In this document: piece by piece, positions 15,734 to 23,806 of the stretch
Layout: the number at the start of each line of letters is the position of its first letter
Numbering within the stretch: position 1 is the first letter of the stretch
Program-made: the position numbers and the translations under genes
The notes under the pieces: generated by a model
The model's database searches: none
Told to the model about the DNA's origin: nothing
Seen by the model: only the letters and a program-made list of their open reading frames with translations
Assembly: GCA_900473745.1 (NCBI GenBank)
Contig: UCMW01000009.1
Coordinates: 168,739-232,738 of the forward strand
Direction of reading: 5' to 3'
Length of the DNA stretch: 64,000 bases
Source of the DNA: Hyphomicrobiales bacterium
Lineage (GTDB): Bacteria > Pseudomonadota > Alphaproteobacteria > Rhizobiales > Rhizobiaceae

Positions 15734-16630
15734 ATGCGTACCTATACATCCCCCGCCGCGCGCCGGGTCGCTGCCCGTCTGAGCGCTCTGATCCTTCCCG
15801 CCTTTCTGTTTGCACCCGGGCTCCCGCCCGCACATGCGAGGGACGCCGATCCGGTGACCGTCGTCGCCCAGCGCGTGGAGACCGAGCTTGGCATGCGCGT
15901 CGGCTTTGCAGTTCTCGATATGGGCAGCGGCGAGGTGCGCCGCTATCGCGCCATCGAGCGCTTCGCCATGGCCAGCACCTTCAAGGCGCTCGCCTGTGCC
16001 GCGGCGCTCTCTGCCGGCCCATCTGTTCTCGACAAGCAAACCCGCATCTCCAAGGCGGATCTTAGGCCGCATTCGCCTGTCACCGAGAAGCGCGTGGGAA
16101 CGAGCCTTTCGACGCGGGCACTCTGCGAGATCACGCTCAGAACCAGCGACAATGCCGCAGCCAATGCCGTTCTCGCCGCGATCGGCGGGCCGCCTGCCGT
16201 CACGACGTTTCTTCGTGGCATCGGCGACGACACGACACGGCTCGATCGATACGAGCCGGAGCTCAACGAGGCCACACCCGGCGATCCGCGTGACACGACA
16301 ACACCGCAGGCGATGGCAGAGACAGTTCGACGGCTGCTGCTCGACCATGCGCTCGAGCCGAAGGCCCGGGACCAGCTCGAAGCCTGGATGGCGGCGAATG
16401 CCGTGGCGGGCGCATTGCTGCGGGCGGAGCTGCCGAAGGGCTGGGCGATCGCCGATCGCAGCGGCGCCGGTGGCCACGGCACGCGCGGCGTGATCGCGCT
16501 GTTGCGCCCGCCCGAGGATGCGCCGCTGGTCGTCGCGATCTATATGGACGGGCGCAAGCATCCGCTGAAGGTGCGGGATGCTGCGATTGCCGAGATCGGC
16601 GCCGCGATCTTTGCGGAATACGGGCGATGA
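15734..16630 (+). CDS. Class A beta-lactamase with RSG (carbenicillinase-type) motif
   Basis: The product is 298 residues with an N-terminal signal region ending AHA near residue 35, so it should be periplasmic. Active-site motifs are complete: STFK (S81, K84), SDN (138-140), EPELN (174-178, the omega-loop Glu) and RSG (242-244), where most class A enzymes have KTG. RSG or RTG is typical of the CARB/PSE group, which prefers carboxypenicillins. The enzyme is probably active on penicillins; the spectrum cannot be stated. There is no mobile element around it, so it looks chromosomal and resident. It overlaps the next gene by four bases. Confidence 0.88.
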   Translation: MRTYTSPAARRVAARLSALILPAFLFAPGLPPAHARDADPVTVVAQRVETELGMRVGFAVLDMGSGEVRRYRAIERFAMASTFKALACAAALSAGPSVLDKQTRISKADLRPHSPVTEKRVGTSLSTRALCEITLRTSDNAAANAVLAAIGGPPAVTTFLRGIGDDTTRLDRYEPELNEATPGDPRDTTTPQAMAETVRRLLLDHALEPKARDQLEAWMAANAVAGALLRAELPKGWAIADRSGAGGHGTRGVIALLRPPEDAPLVVAIYMDGRKHPLKVRDAAIAEIGAAIFAEYGR

Positions 16631-17034
16631 CATCCGTTTTGAAATCGGGTGGCGCGAGGTCGGGCCGCGCGATCATCCGCCTCGGCTTCACCCTTTCTTA
16701 TTTGACGGCAGGTGTCGTCTCCGTGACGATCACCGGCGCGCCGGCATGGGCGCAGGAGGCCGGCACGACGGCGGAGGGGCGGTCGGACTGGCAACGGAAG
16801 AAATGCGACGTCTACGCCAAGGCTCTCGACGAAATCCTCGATCATGTCGGGCGCGACGGCGTCTCCGACCGGTTTCTGGCCCGGAACCGGGAATTCATCG
16901 ACAGCGGTTGTCTCGCCGACATCGATGCCTGTCCGGAGACCGATGATGACATCGAGGTCGCCAACGGGCTAACCATCGCCACCATGAATGCCGGGGCCGC
17001 GAGTTCCTTCAGCCCGTTTCGCTGTCGAGGGTGA
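16627..17034 (+). CDS. Small exported protein downstream of the beta-lactamase
   Basis: The product is 135 residues. It starts at the ATGA overlap with the beta-lactamase stop, which indicates translational coupling. A signal-like hydrophobic segment ends AWA near residue 42. The mature part has cysteines spaced through KKCDVYAKALDEILDHVG, DSGCLADIDACPETDDD and FRC, suggesting a disulfide-stabilised small periplasmic protein. I do not recognise the family. The coupling raises the possibility of a role linked to beta-lactam or cell-wall stress, which is inference only. Confidence 0.6.
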   Translation: MTSVLKSGGARSGRAIIRLGFTLSYLTAGVVSVTITGAPAWAQEAGTTAEGRSDWQRKKCDVYAKALDEILDHVGRDGVSDRFLARNREFIDSGCLADIDACPETDDDIEVANGLTIATMNAGAASSFSPFRCRG

Positions 17035-17175
17035 GACGGGAGGGCTGATCAGCATTCCGTGCGAAATGTGACCTGCGACGAAGGAACCGATCACCCGCCC
17101 GAGGGGTTGTCCTCCGGTCAACTGCGGCAACGCCACCTTCGGTGGACGTCGCACAGACCATCAAGGAGAATTTTC

Positions 17176-17580
17176 ATGCAATTGCCCCAGAACACCGTCA
17201 TTGCCGTCGCCGACGGCGAGAAGCTGAGCCTCTTCCAGAACGAGGGCAACGCGCTGAACGTGAAGCTGAAGGCCATGCCTGCAGAAGAGATCGACAGCTC
17301 GAAGATCGCCTCCGGCGCCCGCCATTCCAGCAGTGCTGCCAATCCTGACGACAGCCAGCAGGAAGAAGACGGTTTCGGCAGCGGCATTACCGACATGCTG
17401 AACCGCCAGGTACTGGAAGGCAAGATCAAGAACCTCGTGATCATCGCCGCCCCGCGGACGCTGGGCGAGATGCGCAAGGGCTATCACAAGCAGCTTTCGG
17501 CCGTTCTGATCGGCGAACTGGACAAGGACCTAACCGGTCATTCGGTGCAGGACATCGAGAAAGCGCTCGAAGCGGCCTGA
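17176..17580 (+). CDS. Host-attachment family protein (Host_attach, PF10116-like)
   Basis: The product is about 134 residues. It reads NTVIAVADGEKLSLFQNEG at the start, then LNRQVLEGKIKNLVIIAAPRTLGEMRK and YHKQLSAVLIGELDKDLTGH, matching the family named for a protein needed for attachment of Agrobacterium to host cells. The fold is related to eRF1-like domains. It is cytosolic. The name reflects an old mutant phenotype and does not establish a direct role. A clear AAGGAGAA ribosome site precedes the ATG. An intrinsic terminator follows. Confidence 0.87.
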   Translation: MQLPQNTVIAVADGEKLSLFQNEGNALNVKLKAMPAEEIDSSKIASGARHSSSAANPDDSQQEEDGFGSGITDMLNRQVLEGKIKNLVIIAAPRTLGEMRKGYHKQLSAVLIGELDKDLTGHSVQDIEKALEAA

Positions 17581-17607
17581 TTTTAAAGCCGAGATTCGAG
17601 ATGCAGA

Positions 17608-17640
17608 AAGGCCCCGCCATCGCTGGCGGGGCCTCTTTTG
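17608..17640 (+). terminator. Strong intrinsic terminator
   Basis: AGGCCCCGCCA (17609-17619) and TGGCGGGGCCT (17624-17634) make an 11-bp stem with a 4-base loop, followed by CTTTTG. Confidence 0.88.
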
Positions 17641-17685
17641 TATGTGACTGAATTCGATCGCGACGCGGCCGATGTCGCTCAGCCG

Positions 17686-18393
17686 TTACTGGCGGACGAC
17701 AATCTTCGCCTTGTTCGGCACGCGCTCGTAGAGATCAATGATGTCCTGGTTCATCAGGCGCACGCAGCCCGATGAGACGGCCTTGCCGATGGAATTCCAT
17801 TCCGGCGAACCGTGCAGGCGGTAAAGTGTGTCTTCACCGTTCTGGAAGATGTAGAGCGCGCGGGCACCGAGCGGATTGTCGATGCCGCCGGGCTTGCCGC
17901 CGTTGCGCACGGAATAGATCTCGAGTTCCGGCTGGCGGGCGATCATTTCGTCCGGCGGAGTCCATTTCGGCCACTTCTGGCGCCACTGGATGACGCCGGC
18001 GCCGCCCCAAGAGAAACCGTCACGGCCGATGCCGACGCCGTAGCGCATGGCGGTGCCGCCGCGCTCGACGAGGTAGAGGAAGCGGTTGGGCGTATCGACG
18101 ACAACGGTGCCGGGGGCTTCGCCCGTGGGGTCTATGACCTGCTGGCGATAGAAGCGTTCCGGGATGCGCCAGTATGGCACTGCCGGGATAACGATGCCGC
18201 CGTCATAAACTTCGCCATACATCGCATCGAGTTCTGGCGTGCGGCCCGAGGGCGCGGCGGGTACGACCGGGCCATCGAGGCGAACGCCTGGTGGAAGCGG
18301 GCGGGAGGTCGAGCAGCTTGCGAGCAGCGAGGCGGCGCCGAGGCCTGTCAGCGACAGAAGCGAACGGCGGGTCAGGTGAGGAATTGAAGACAT
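17686..18393 (-). CDS. L,D-transpeptidase (YkuD family) lipoprotein
   Basis: The product is about 235 residues. The N-terminus has twin arginines (RRSLLSLTGLGAASLL) and a lipobox-like LLASC, so it should be anchored in the envelope. The YkuD catalytic core is complete: a His in LHGSPEWNSIG and the active Cys in SSGCVRL. It cross-links peptidoglycan or attaches proteins to it in the periplasm. The start at 18393 is chosen for the signal. The promoter region is shared with nothing; a second paralogue lies just upstream in the same direction (about 160 bases), suggesting tandem duplication. Confidence 0.9.
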   Translation of the reverse strand: MSSIPHLTRRSLLSLTGLGAASLLASCSTSRPLPPGVRLDGPVVPAAPSGRTPELDAMYGEVYDGGIVIPAVPYWRIPERFYRQQVIDPTGEAPGTVVVDTPNRFLYLVERGGTAMRYGVGIGRDGFSWGGAGVIQWRQKWPKWTPPDEMIARQPELEIYSVRNGGKPGGIDNPLGARALYIFQNGEDTLYRLHGSPEWNSIGKAVSSGCVRLMNQDIIDLYERVPNKAKIVVRQ

Positions 18394-18501
18394 ATAGGTT
18401 ATAAATATCCTGTGGCAGCGCTGCGGATCTAGACGCTGGGAGGTGCGCTTTGTTCCGCGATGATGCGATGCAAACAGCAAAGGTTCACTTAATGCAACGC
18501 C

Positions 18502-18531
18502 GACCCCCTCTCACGTTTTGGAGAGAGGGTC
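18502..18531. terminator. Hairpin between the two L,D-transpeptidase genes
   Basis: GACCCCCTCTC (18502-18512) and GAGAGAGGGTC (18521-18531) pair with one mismatch around an 8-base loop. It lies after the stop of the 18552 gene on the minus strand. It has no clear T-run. The purine/pyrimidine arms resemble the other GC-rich palindromes of this window (41.4 and 43.0 kb). Confidence 0.45.
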
Positions 18532-18551
18532 ATCGTCGCAAACGAGTGTCG

Positions 18552-19379
18552 CTAAATGACAACAATCGGGGTGTTGTCGGGCACGCGATCGAAGAGATCG
18601 ATGACGTCCTGGTTGAACATGCGCACGCAGCCCGAGGACGTCGCCTTGCCGACCGACTGCCAATCGGGGGTGCCATGGACGCGGTAGAGCGTGTCCTTAC
18701 CGTTCTGATAGATGTAGAGCGCGCGGGCACCGAGCGGATTGTTGAGGCCGGCGACCAGGCCGCCGCGTTCGGCGGAGACGGGGCGCAGATTGGGATTGTT
18801 CTCGACCATGTCGTCCGTCGGGGTCCAGTGCGGCCATTTGGCCTTGCGCTTGATGACACCCCTGCCCGACCAGGCATAACCGTCGCGGCCGAGGCCGACG
18901 CCGTAGCGGACCGCCTTGTCACCCGGCTGGACGAGATAGAGGTAATGCGCCTTGGTATCGACGACGATGGTGCCGGGGGCTTCCACCGTCTGGTAGCTCA
19001 CTTCCTGCCGCAGCATGTCGGACCGCACGCGGTCGAGCGGGATCGGCGGCAGCGTGTGGCCGTCGTCCACGATCAAGCCATACATGGTGCGATGCAGTGG
19101 ATTGGTGACCGGCAGGCCATAGGTCTGGTGGAACTGTGTGCGGTAGAGATCGCGCTTCTGCGGTGCCGTCTGGTCGGCGGCGGGCGGCGTGCGCGCCGGA
19201 TCGTACCAGACGGGAGCGACCTCATCCTGGAAGACGTCGATGTTCATGCGGCTGGTATCGGTCATCAGGATGCAGCCCGAGAGCGATCCGACCAGCGCCG
19301 TGCCGAGCCCCAGCGACAGAAGCCGCTTCGACAGGAGAGAGGCCGTGGCGGTCCGACCGGACGGGAAAGGCTTGGACAT
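18552..19379 (-). CDS. L,D-transpeptidase (YkuD family) lipoprotein, paralogue
   Basis: The product is about 275 residues. A hydrophobic signal ends in a lipobox LSGC near residue 36. The catalytic domain has VHGTPDWQSVG and SSGCVRMFNQDVIDLF. Most of the second half matches the neighbouring gene at 17686 almost residue for residue (NPLGARALYI, NGxDTLYRxHG), so the two are recent paralogues. It probably makes 3-3 peptidoglycan cross-links, abundant in Rhizobiales that grow at the pole. The start could also be 19400. Neither start has a strong ribosome site. Confidence 0.9.
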   Translation of the reverse strand: MSKPFPSGRTATASLLSKRLLSLGLGTALVGSLSGCILMTDTSRMNIDVFQDEVAPVWYDPARTPPAADQTAPQKRDLYRTQFHQTYGLPVTNPLHRTMYGLIVDDGHTLPPIPLDRVRSDMLRQEVSYQTVEAPGTIVVDTKAHYLYLVQPGDKAVRYGVGLGRDGYAWSGRGVIKRKAKWPHWTPTDDMVENNPNLRPVSAERGGLVAGLNNPLGARALYIYQNGKDTLYRVHGTPDWQSVGKATSSGCVRMFNQDVIDLFDRVPDNTPIVVI

Positions 19380-19474
19380 GCTGCACCGATTCACTGACAT
19401 CACTGGCCGCACCCTGTCAGCCGCGGCTGGCGCGAAGCTTATGGCGGAGCAAGCTTCGCCATGACAGCAACCCG

Positions 19475-21067
19475 TTATGCCGTCTTACCCTCGCCTTCGC
19501 GCGGCAGGCGGATGTTCGGCAGGAGAAGTGCGCAGATCAGGCCGATGACCATCATGCCCGAGGCGGTCAGGAAGAGCGGCACGAAGGCGTCGGAGTAAGC
19601 GTTGGCGACGAAGGCGCGGGCGGCCTCCGGCAGGGCGGCCAGACCCTCGGGGGTGAGGTTGCGGAAATCGACGCCGCCGGGCAATGCGATCCGGACATGA
19701 GTGAGGCCGGAACTGACGATGGCGCCGTAGATCGAGATGGCGATTGCCGCGCCGCCCATGCGGGTGAGCGTGACGGTTCCGGTAGCAGCGCCGACATCGG
19801 CGCGGGAGGCGGCATTCTGGACGCCGATGACGGGCACCTGCTGGCCGATGCCGACGCCGAAGCCCTGCAGCAGCATGACCAGCGCGATGAAGATCAAGGG
19901 CGTCCCGGCATGCATGAAGGAGAAGATGCCGAGACTGACGACACCCAGCGCTGCCGAGGCAATCGAAAAGGGCTTGTAGCGACCGCTCTTCGCGATCAGG
20001 CGACCGGCGGCAATCGAGCCGATGGCGATGCCGCCTGTTGTCGCGACGAAGAGCAGGCCGGCCATGGAGGGAGATAGGCCGGTCGTCGTCTGGAGGAAGA
20101 GCGCGATGTAGTTGACCGAGCCGATGCCGATCGCGCCCGAGACGATCGAGATGACCAGCAGCAGGTTGATGGTGGGCTTGGAGAAGAGCGAGAGCGGCAC
20201 GACGGGTTCCGGCGCGCGGCGCTCGACCAGAACCCAGCCTGTGGCGCAGAGAGCACCGAAGGCGACGACGGCGAGGCTTTGCCAGGCGATCAGGGAGCCG
20301 AAGATCTGGCCGCTATCGGCCCAGAAGACGATCGAGGCGACGGCGCCTGCAAGCAGGATCGCACCAGCATAGTCGATTTTGGGCTTCCGGTTGGGCTTGC
20401 GGTAGGGCAGCAGGAAGGCCAGACCGATGAGGACGGCGATGCCGATTGGCAGGTTGACGAGGAAGATCGAGCGCCAGCCGAAGAGATCGGACAGCGTGCC
20501 GCCGAGAACGGGGCCGAGGGCGCCGGACGCCATCAAAACCAGGCTCGAATAGCTCTGGTAGCGGGCGCGCTCGCGCGGCTCGAAGAGATCGGCATTGATC
20601 GAGAAGATCGAGACCATGATGCCGCCACCGCCGAGCGCCTGCAGCACGCGGGCAGCGATCAGCGTGTCCATGGAGACGGCGAGGCCGCAGACCAGCGAGC
20701 CTGCCGTGAAGATGGCGATTGCAGCCATGATCACATATTTGCGGCCGAAGAGATCGCCGAGCTTGCCGTAGAGCGGCATGACGGCGCTGGTGGTCAGCAG
20801 ATAGGCGGAGCCGACCCAGCCGAAACGCTCCAGTTCGCCGAACTCGCCGACGATGGTCGGCAGTGCTGTCGAGACGATCTGGTTGTCGAGGGTTGCCATG
20901 AACATGGCCGACATCAGCAGGAGATAGACGAAGAGGCGGAGCCGCGGGTCGGTGACCAGTGGCGTGTTGTCGAGGCTGGCGGTCTCCCTGCCCGCGGCTG
21001 CAGGTGTGGGGTGCGGTTCGAAACGGGGGTCGGGGCCGGAGGGGGCGGCCGTGCTGTGCTTGGTCAT
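19475..21067 (-). CDS. DHA2-family (EmrB/QacA-like) drug exporter of the MFS
   Basis: The product is 530 residues with about 14 membrane segments, as in the DHA2 group. Motif A reads GKLGDLFGRKYVIM, motif D1 LDNQIVSTALPTIVGEF, and motif C ALGPVLGGTLSDLFGWRSIF. It pumps hydrophobic compounds out using the proton gradient. It is divergent from a MarR regulator that begins at 21189, which probably represses it; a short inverted repeat lies in the 121-base gap. The ATG at 21067 is used, with AGGAG about 12 bases upstream. The substrate is unknown. Confidence 0.9.
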   Translation of the reverse strand: MTKHSTAAPSGPDPRFEPHPTPAAAGRETASLDNTPLVTDPRLRLFVYLLLMSAMFMATLDNQIVSTALPTIVGEFGELERFGWVGSAYLLTTSAVMPLYGKLGDLFGRKYVIMAAIAIFTAGSLVCGLAVSMDTLIAARVLQALGGGGIMVSIFSINADLFEPRERARYQSYSSLVLMASGALGPVLGGTLSDLFGWRSIFLVNLPIGIAVLIGLAFLLPYRKPNRKPKIDYAGAILLAGAVASIVFWADSGQIFGSLIAWQSLAVVAFGALCATGWVLVERRAPEPVVPLSLFSKPTINLLLVISIVSGAIGIGSVNYIALFLQTTTGLSPSMAGLLFVATTGGIAIGSIAAGRLIAKSGRYKPFSIASAALGVVSLGIFSFMHAGTPLIFIALVMLLQGFGVGIGQQVPVIGVQNAASRADVGAATGTVTLTRMGGAAIAISIYGAIVSSGLTHVRIALPGGVDFRNLTPEGLAALPEAARAFVANAYSDAFVPLFLTASGMMVIGLICALLLPNIRLPREGEGKTA

Positions 21068-21112
21068 GGATCGGGAGCTCCTGTCTAACCGCAAAATGTG
21101 CCTCCCGCATTT

Positions 21113-21131
21113 ATATGTCAATAGCACATAT
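21113..21131. promoter_or_regulatory. Possible MarR operator
   Basis: ATATGT (21113-21118) and ACATAT (21126-21131) are inverted repeats with a 7-base spacer, located in the gap between the divergent MFS exporter and MarR genes. The region is AT-rich, in contrast with its surroundings. Confidence 0.5.
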
Positions 21132-21188
21132 TTGCTGATGGCATCTATTTTGCTTTTCGCGGCGGGGCGCCTCTGCTATTGTTTGGGC

Positions 21189-21740
21189 ATGACGCCAGCT
21201 TCGCACCCCAAATCTTCGGCCCAGGGCCATGAAAACCAATCCGAGACCACGCCCCTTTCGGACGGGGGGCCACTTGCCGCCATTGGCCAGGCGATGACAC
21301 GCATGCGGCTGCTGATTGGCCGCCGCTTCATCGGGCGCATGGCGCTGAAACGCATGGAGACGGGGCTCGAACTCTCCGACATCGACGCAATCGGCGTGAT
21401 CAAGCGGATCGGCAGCCAGCAGGAGGTGACGGTGGGCACGATCGCCGAGCAGCTCCGGATCGACCCCTCACGCGGCAGCCGGATCGTGGCGGATCTGGTG
21501 AAGCAGGGACTGCTGGAGCGTGCCGCCTCTCAGGAGGACGGACGCCGCAGCCTGGTGCGCGTGACCGATGCGGGCCGCAAGGTGCTGGACGAAATCGAGG
21601 CGATCAAGCGCGAGACGATCAGGGAGGCCACGGCCGGATGGTCGGCCGAAGACGTGGAGGCCTTCGGGCGCCTCTATATGCGCTTTACCGAAGGTCTCGA
21701 GGCGCAGTTCGACCGGTTCGAACAGGACGAAAGCCGATAG
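21189..21740 (+). CDS. MarR-family regulator, likely repressor of the exporter
   Basis: The product is about 183 residues. The winged helix is clear (EVTVGTIAEQLRIDPSRGSRIVADLVKQGLL split over two helices, then the wing EDGRRSLVRVTDAGRKVL). The N-terminal 30 residues are polar and variable. It sits divergent from a DHA2 exporter, the common drug-sensing arrangement in which a substrate of the pump releases the repressor. A CCGGCATT/AATGCCGG hairpin follows the stop. Confidence 0.88.
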   Translation: MTPASHPKSSAQGHENQSETTPLSDGGPLAAIGQAMTRMRLLIGRRFIGRMALKRMETGLELSDIDAIGVIKRIGSQQEVTVGTIAEQLRIDPSRGSRIVADLVKQGLLERAASQEDGRRSLVRVTDAGRKVLDEIEAIKRETIREATAGWSAEDVEAFGRLYMRFTEGLEAQFDRFEQDESR

Positions 21741-21885
21741 GCAAAAACAGCAGGCGACAGAATTGACCCGACCGGCATTCCCTCCCCCGAGAAAATGCCG
21801 GCCGGTCGTCATGGGACTGGTATCCACCGTCCTTTCCGCTCCGCCAGGACAGAAAGGGTTTGCGTCCCACGCCGAAGGGAGTGGT

Positions 21886-22089
21886 TCAGACGGGTTTTGG
21901 ACCTTGAAGGGCGTTGTAGATCTTCCTACCGAGCACGGCGGCTATCGGGAGCGAGATCGCCAGGCCCGCCACAAAGGCGGCTGCGATCTGCCAGCCCTCA
22001 CGCATGTCGAGCGACAGAACCGCAATCACCGCCGCACCGCCGACGGCGCTGGCGACGAGAATATAGAGGACGGCAGCGAGACGAAGCAT
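21886..22089 (-). CDS. Small two-helix membrane protein
   Basis: The product is 67 residues with two hydrophobic segments (LRLAAVLYILVASAVGGAA and IAAAFVAGLAISLPIAAVLG). A GAAGGAAC ribosome site precedes the ATG at 22089. Proteins of this size and form are frequent in Rhizobiaceae and are sometimes mislabelled as CTP synthetase in databases; they have no established function. It stands alone between a MarR gene and a Tat protein gene. Confidence 0.65.
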   Translation of the reverse strand: MLRLAAVLYILVASAVGGAAVIAVLSLDMREGWQIAAAFVAGLAISLPIAAVLGRKIYNALQGPKPV

Positions 22090-22300
22090 GAGCGTGTTCC
22101 TTCGTGGTCCATGTCTTTCGAGGATCACCTTAGGCGCATCAGGACAGGTTTCCTTGATCTGGCTCAATTGCTTGCACTGAAATGCCTAGACGAAAGGCGA
22201 AGATCTTCTTCTGAGGCGTTAACACTGTTTTAAGCCTGTTCTTGCCGCCCCCGCCCCGTTCGGCCAAGGTCCGGCTCAGGATTCGGACAGGAAAACCTAG

Positions 22301-23680
22301 ATGCCTTCTCGACGCGCGGTCATTGTCGGACTGGGCGGGCTGCTCGCCACCGCGGGCCTGCCCGGCGGCATCCGTGCGCCGCGGGCGCAGACGCTCGCCA
22401 TGGCAGAATTGCGCGGCGGTTTCGACGCGGCGGAGGCCGGCATCCTTCCGGGCACCGAGGACGACCAGAGCCGCAAGTTGCAGGACCTGATCGATAGGGC
22501 GGCGGCCGTTGGGCAACCGGTTTTCCTGCCAGCCGGCACTTATGAAGTGGCCAATCTGGAATTGCGCGATAGCAGCCGTATCTCCGGCGTGCCGGGGATG
22601 ACCCGGCTCGTCTACCGCGGCGACGGGCATCTGATCGCGGCCCAGGATGCGCGCGGCGTCAGCCTGTCCGGCATCACCTTCGACGGCGCCAACCGCTGGC
22701 TTGCGGACTATACCGAGGGGCTTCTCGCCTTTCGCAGTGTCGGCGATGTGACAATCGAGGACTGCGCGATCGTCGGCAGCCGCAAATGCGGGATCTATCT
22801 GGCACGATCGGGCGGACGGATCGAAGACTGCCGCATCACCGGTGCGGCCGAGGCCGGGATCTGGGCTATCGAGGGCAAGGCCTTCACCCTGCGTGACAAC
22901 GAGATCTTCGACTGCGGCAATGGCGGCATTCTCGTGCATCGCTGGACGAAAGGCGAAGATGGGACCGTAATTTCCGGCAACCGCGTGGCACGGATCGCGG
23001 CGACGAATGGCGGCACCGGTCAATATGGCAACGGCATCAATATCTTCCGCGCCGACAATGTGCTCGTGTCGGGCAATCACGTCTCCGACTGCGCCTTCTC
23101 CGCGATCCGGGCCAATTCCGCGTCCAACATCACGATCAGCGGCAACCAGGCCTTCCGCTCCGGCGAGACGGCCATCTATGCCGAGTTCGAATTCGAAGGC
23201 GCGCTGATCGAGGGCAATCTGATCGACGCGGCTGCGATCGGGATCTCGGTGGCCAATTTCGACCATGGCGGGCGGCTATCGACCGTGAGCAACAACATTG
23301 TCCGGGGGATCGTCGACAAGGGACCCTATGTGCCGACCGTCAGCGGCTTCGGTTTCGGCATTTCGGTCGAGGCCGACACGCTGGTGACCGGCAATCAAGT
23401 GGATGGAGCCGAAACGGCGGCGCTCGCCATCGGCTGGGGACCCTATCTGCGCAATGTCATCGTCAGCGACAACATCCTGCGTGGCAGCCCTCAAGGCATG
23501 CGCGTGAGCGTGGTGGAAGGCGCCGGAGAGACCGTCATCCGCAACAACATCATTGATGGGGCCACCGGCGGCGCGATCGTGGGCTATCGCTGGAACGACC
23601 GGATGGGCGACGCGCTCGACGATGGCGATACGTCAATGCCGCATCTGACACTTTCCGGGAACCGGGTGGCCGGCGGCTGA
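22301..23680 (+). CDS. Tat-exported repetitive beta-helix protein (TIGR03808-like)
   Basis: The product is 459 residues. It begins with a twin-arginine signal (SRRAVIVGLGGLLATAGL) for export in folded form. The body consists of recurring turns of about 22 residues with patterns such as NNIVRGI and GNQVDG, GNRVARI, DNILRG, the signature of a right-handed parallel beta-helix. Many such proteins bind or cleave polysaccharides, but the acidic catalytic cluster of pectate lyases is not evident. It resembles the alphaproteobacterial TAT-translocated repetitive protein family. Nothing nearby indicates a substrate. Confidence 0.82.
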   Translation: MPSRRAVIVGLGGLLATAGLPGGIRAPRAQTLAMAELRGGFDAAEAGILPGTEDDQSRKLQDLIDRAAAVGQPVFLPAGTYEVANLELRDSSRISGVPGMTRLVYRGDGHLIAAQDARGVSLSGITFDGANRWLADYTEGLLAFRSVGDVTIEDCAIVGSRKCGIYLARSGGRIEDCRITGAAEAGIWAIEGKAFTLRDNEIFDCGNGGILVHRWTKGEDGTVISGNRVARIAATNGGTGQYGNGINIFRADNVLVSGNHVSDCAFSAIRANSASNITISGNQAFRSGETAIYAEFEFEGALIEGNLIDAAAIGISVANFDHGGRLSTVSNNIVRGIVDKGPYVPTVSGFGFGISVEADTLVTGNQVDGAETAALAIGWGPYLRNVIVSDNILRGSPQGMRVSVVEGAGETVIRNNIIDGATGGAIVGYRWNDRMGDALDDGDTSMPHLTLSGNRVAGG

Positions 23681-23806
23681 GCGCGCACAAGTGCGGAACG
23701 CAACCATTAAGCCCCCGGAAACCAACATAAGATCTTCCGAATGGTCGTAATTTCTATTTAAGCCTCCCCTGATCTAATCTGCGGCAGTCAACATGTCGCG
23801 GGCCCC

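Noticed and set aside
15734..16630. Beta-lactamase as an acquired resistance gene
   Set aside because: No transposase, integron or repeat flanks it; codon use matches the neighbours.
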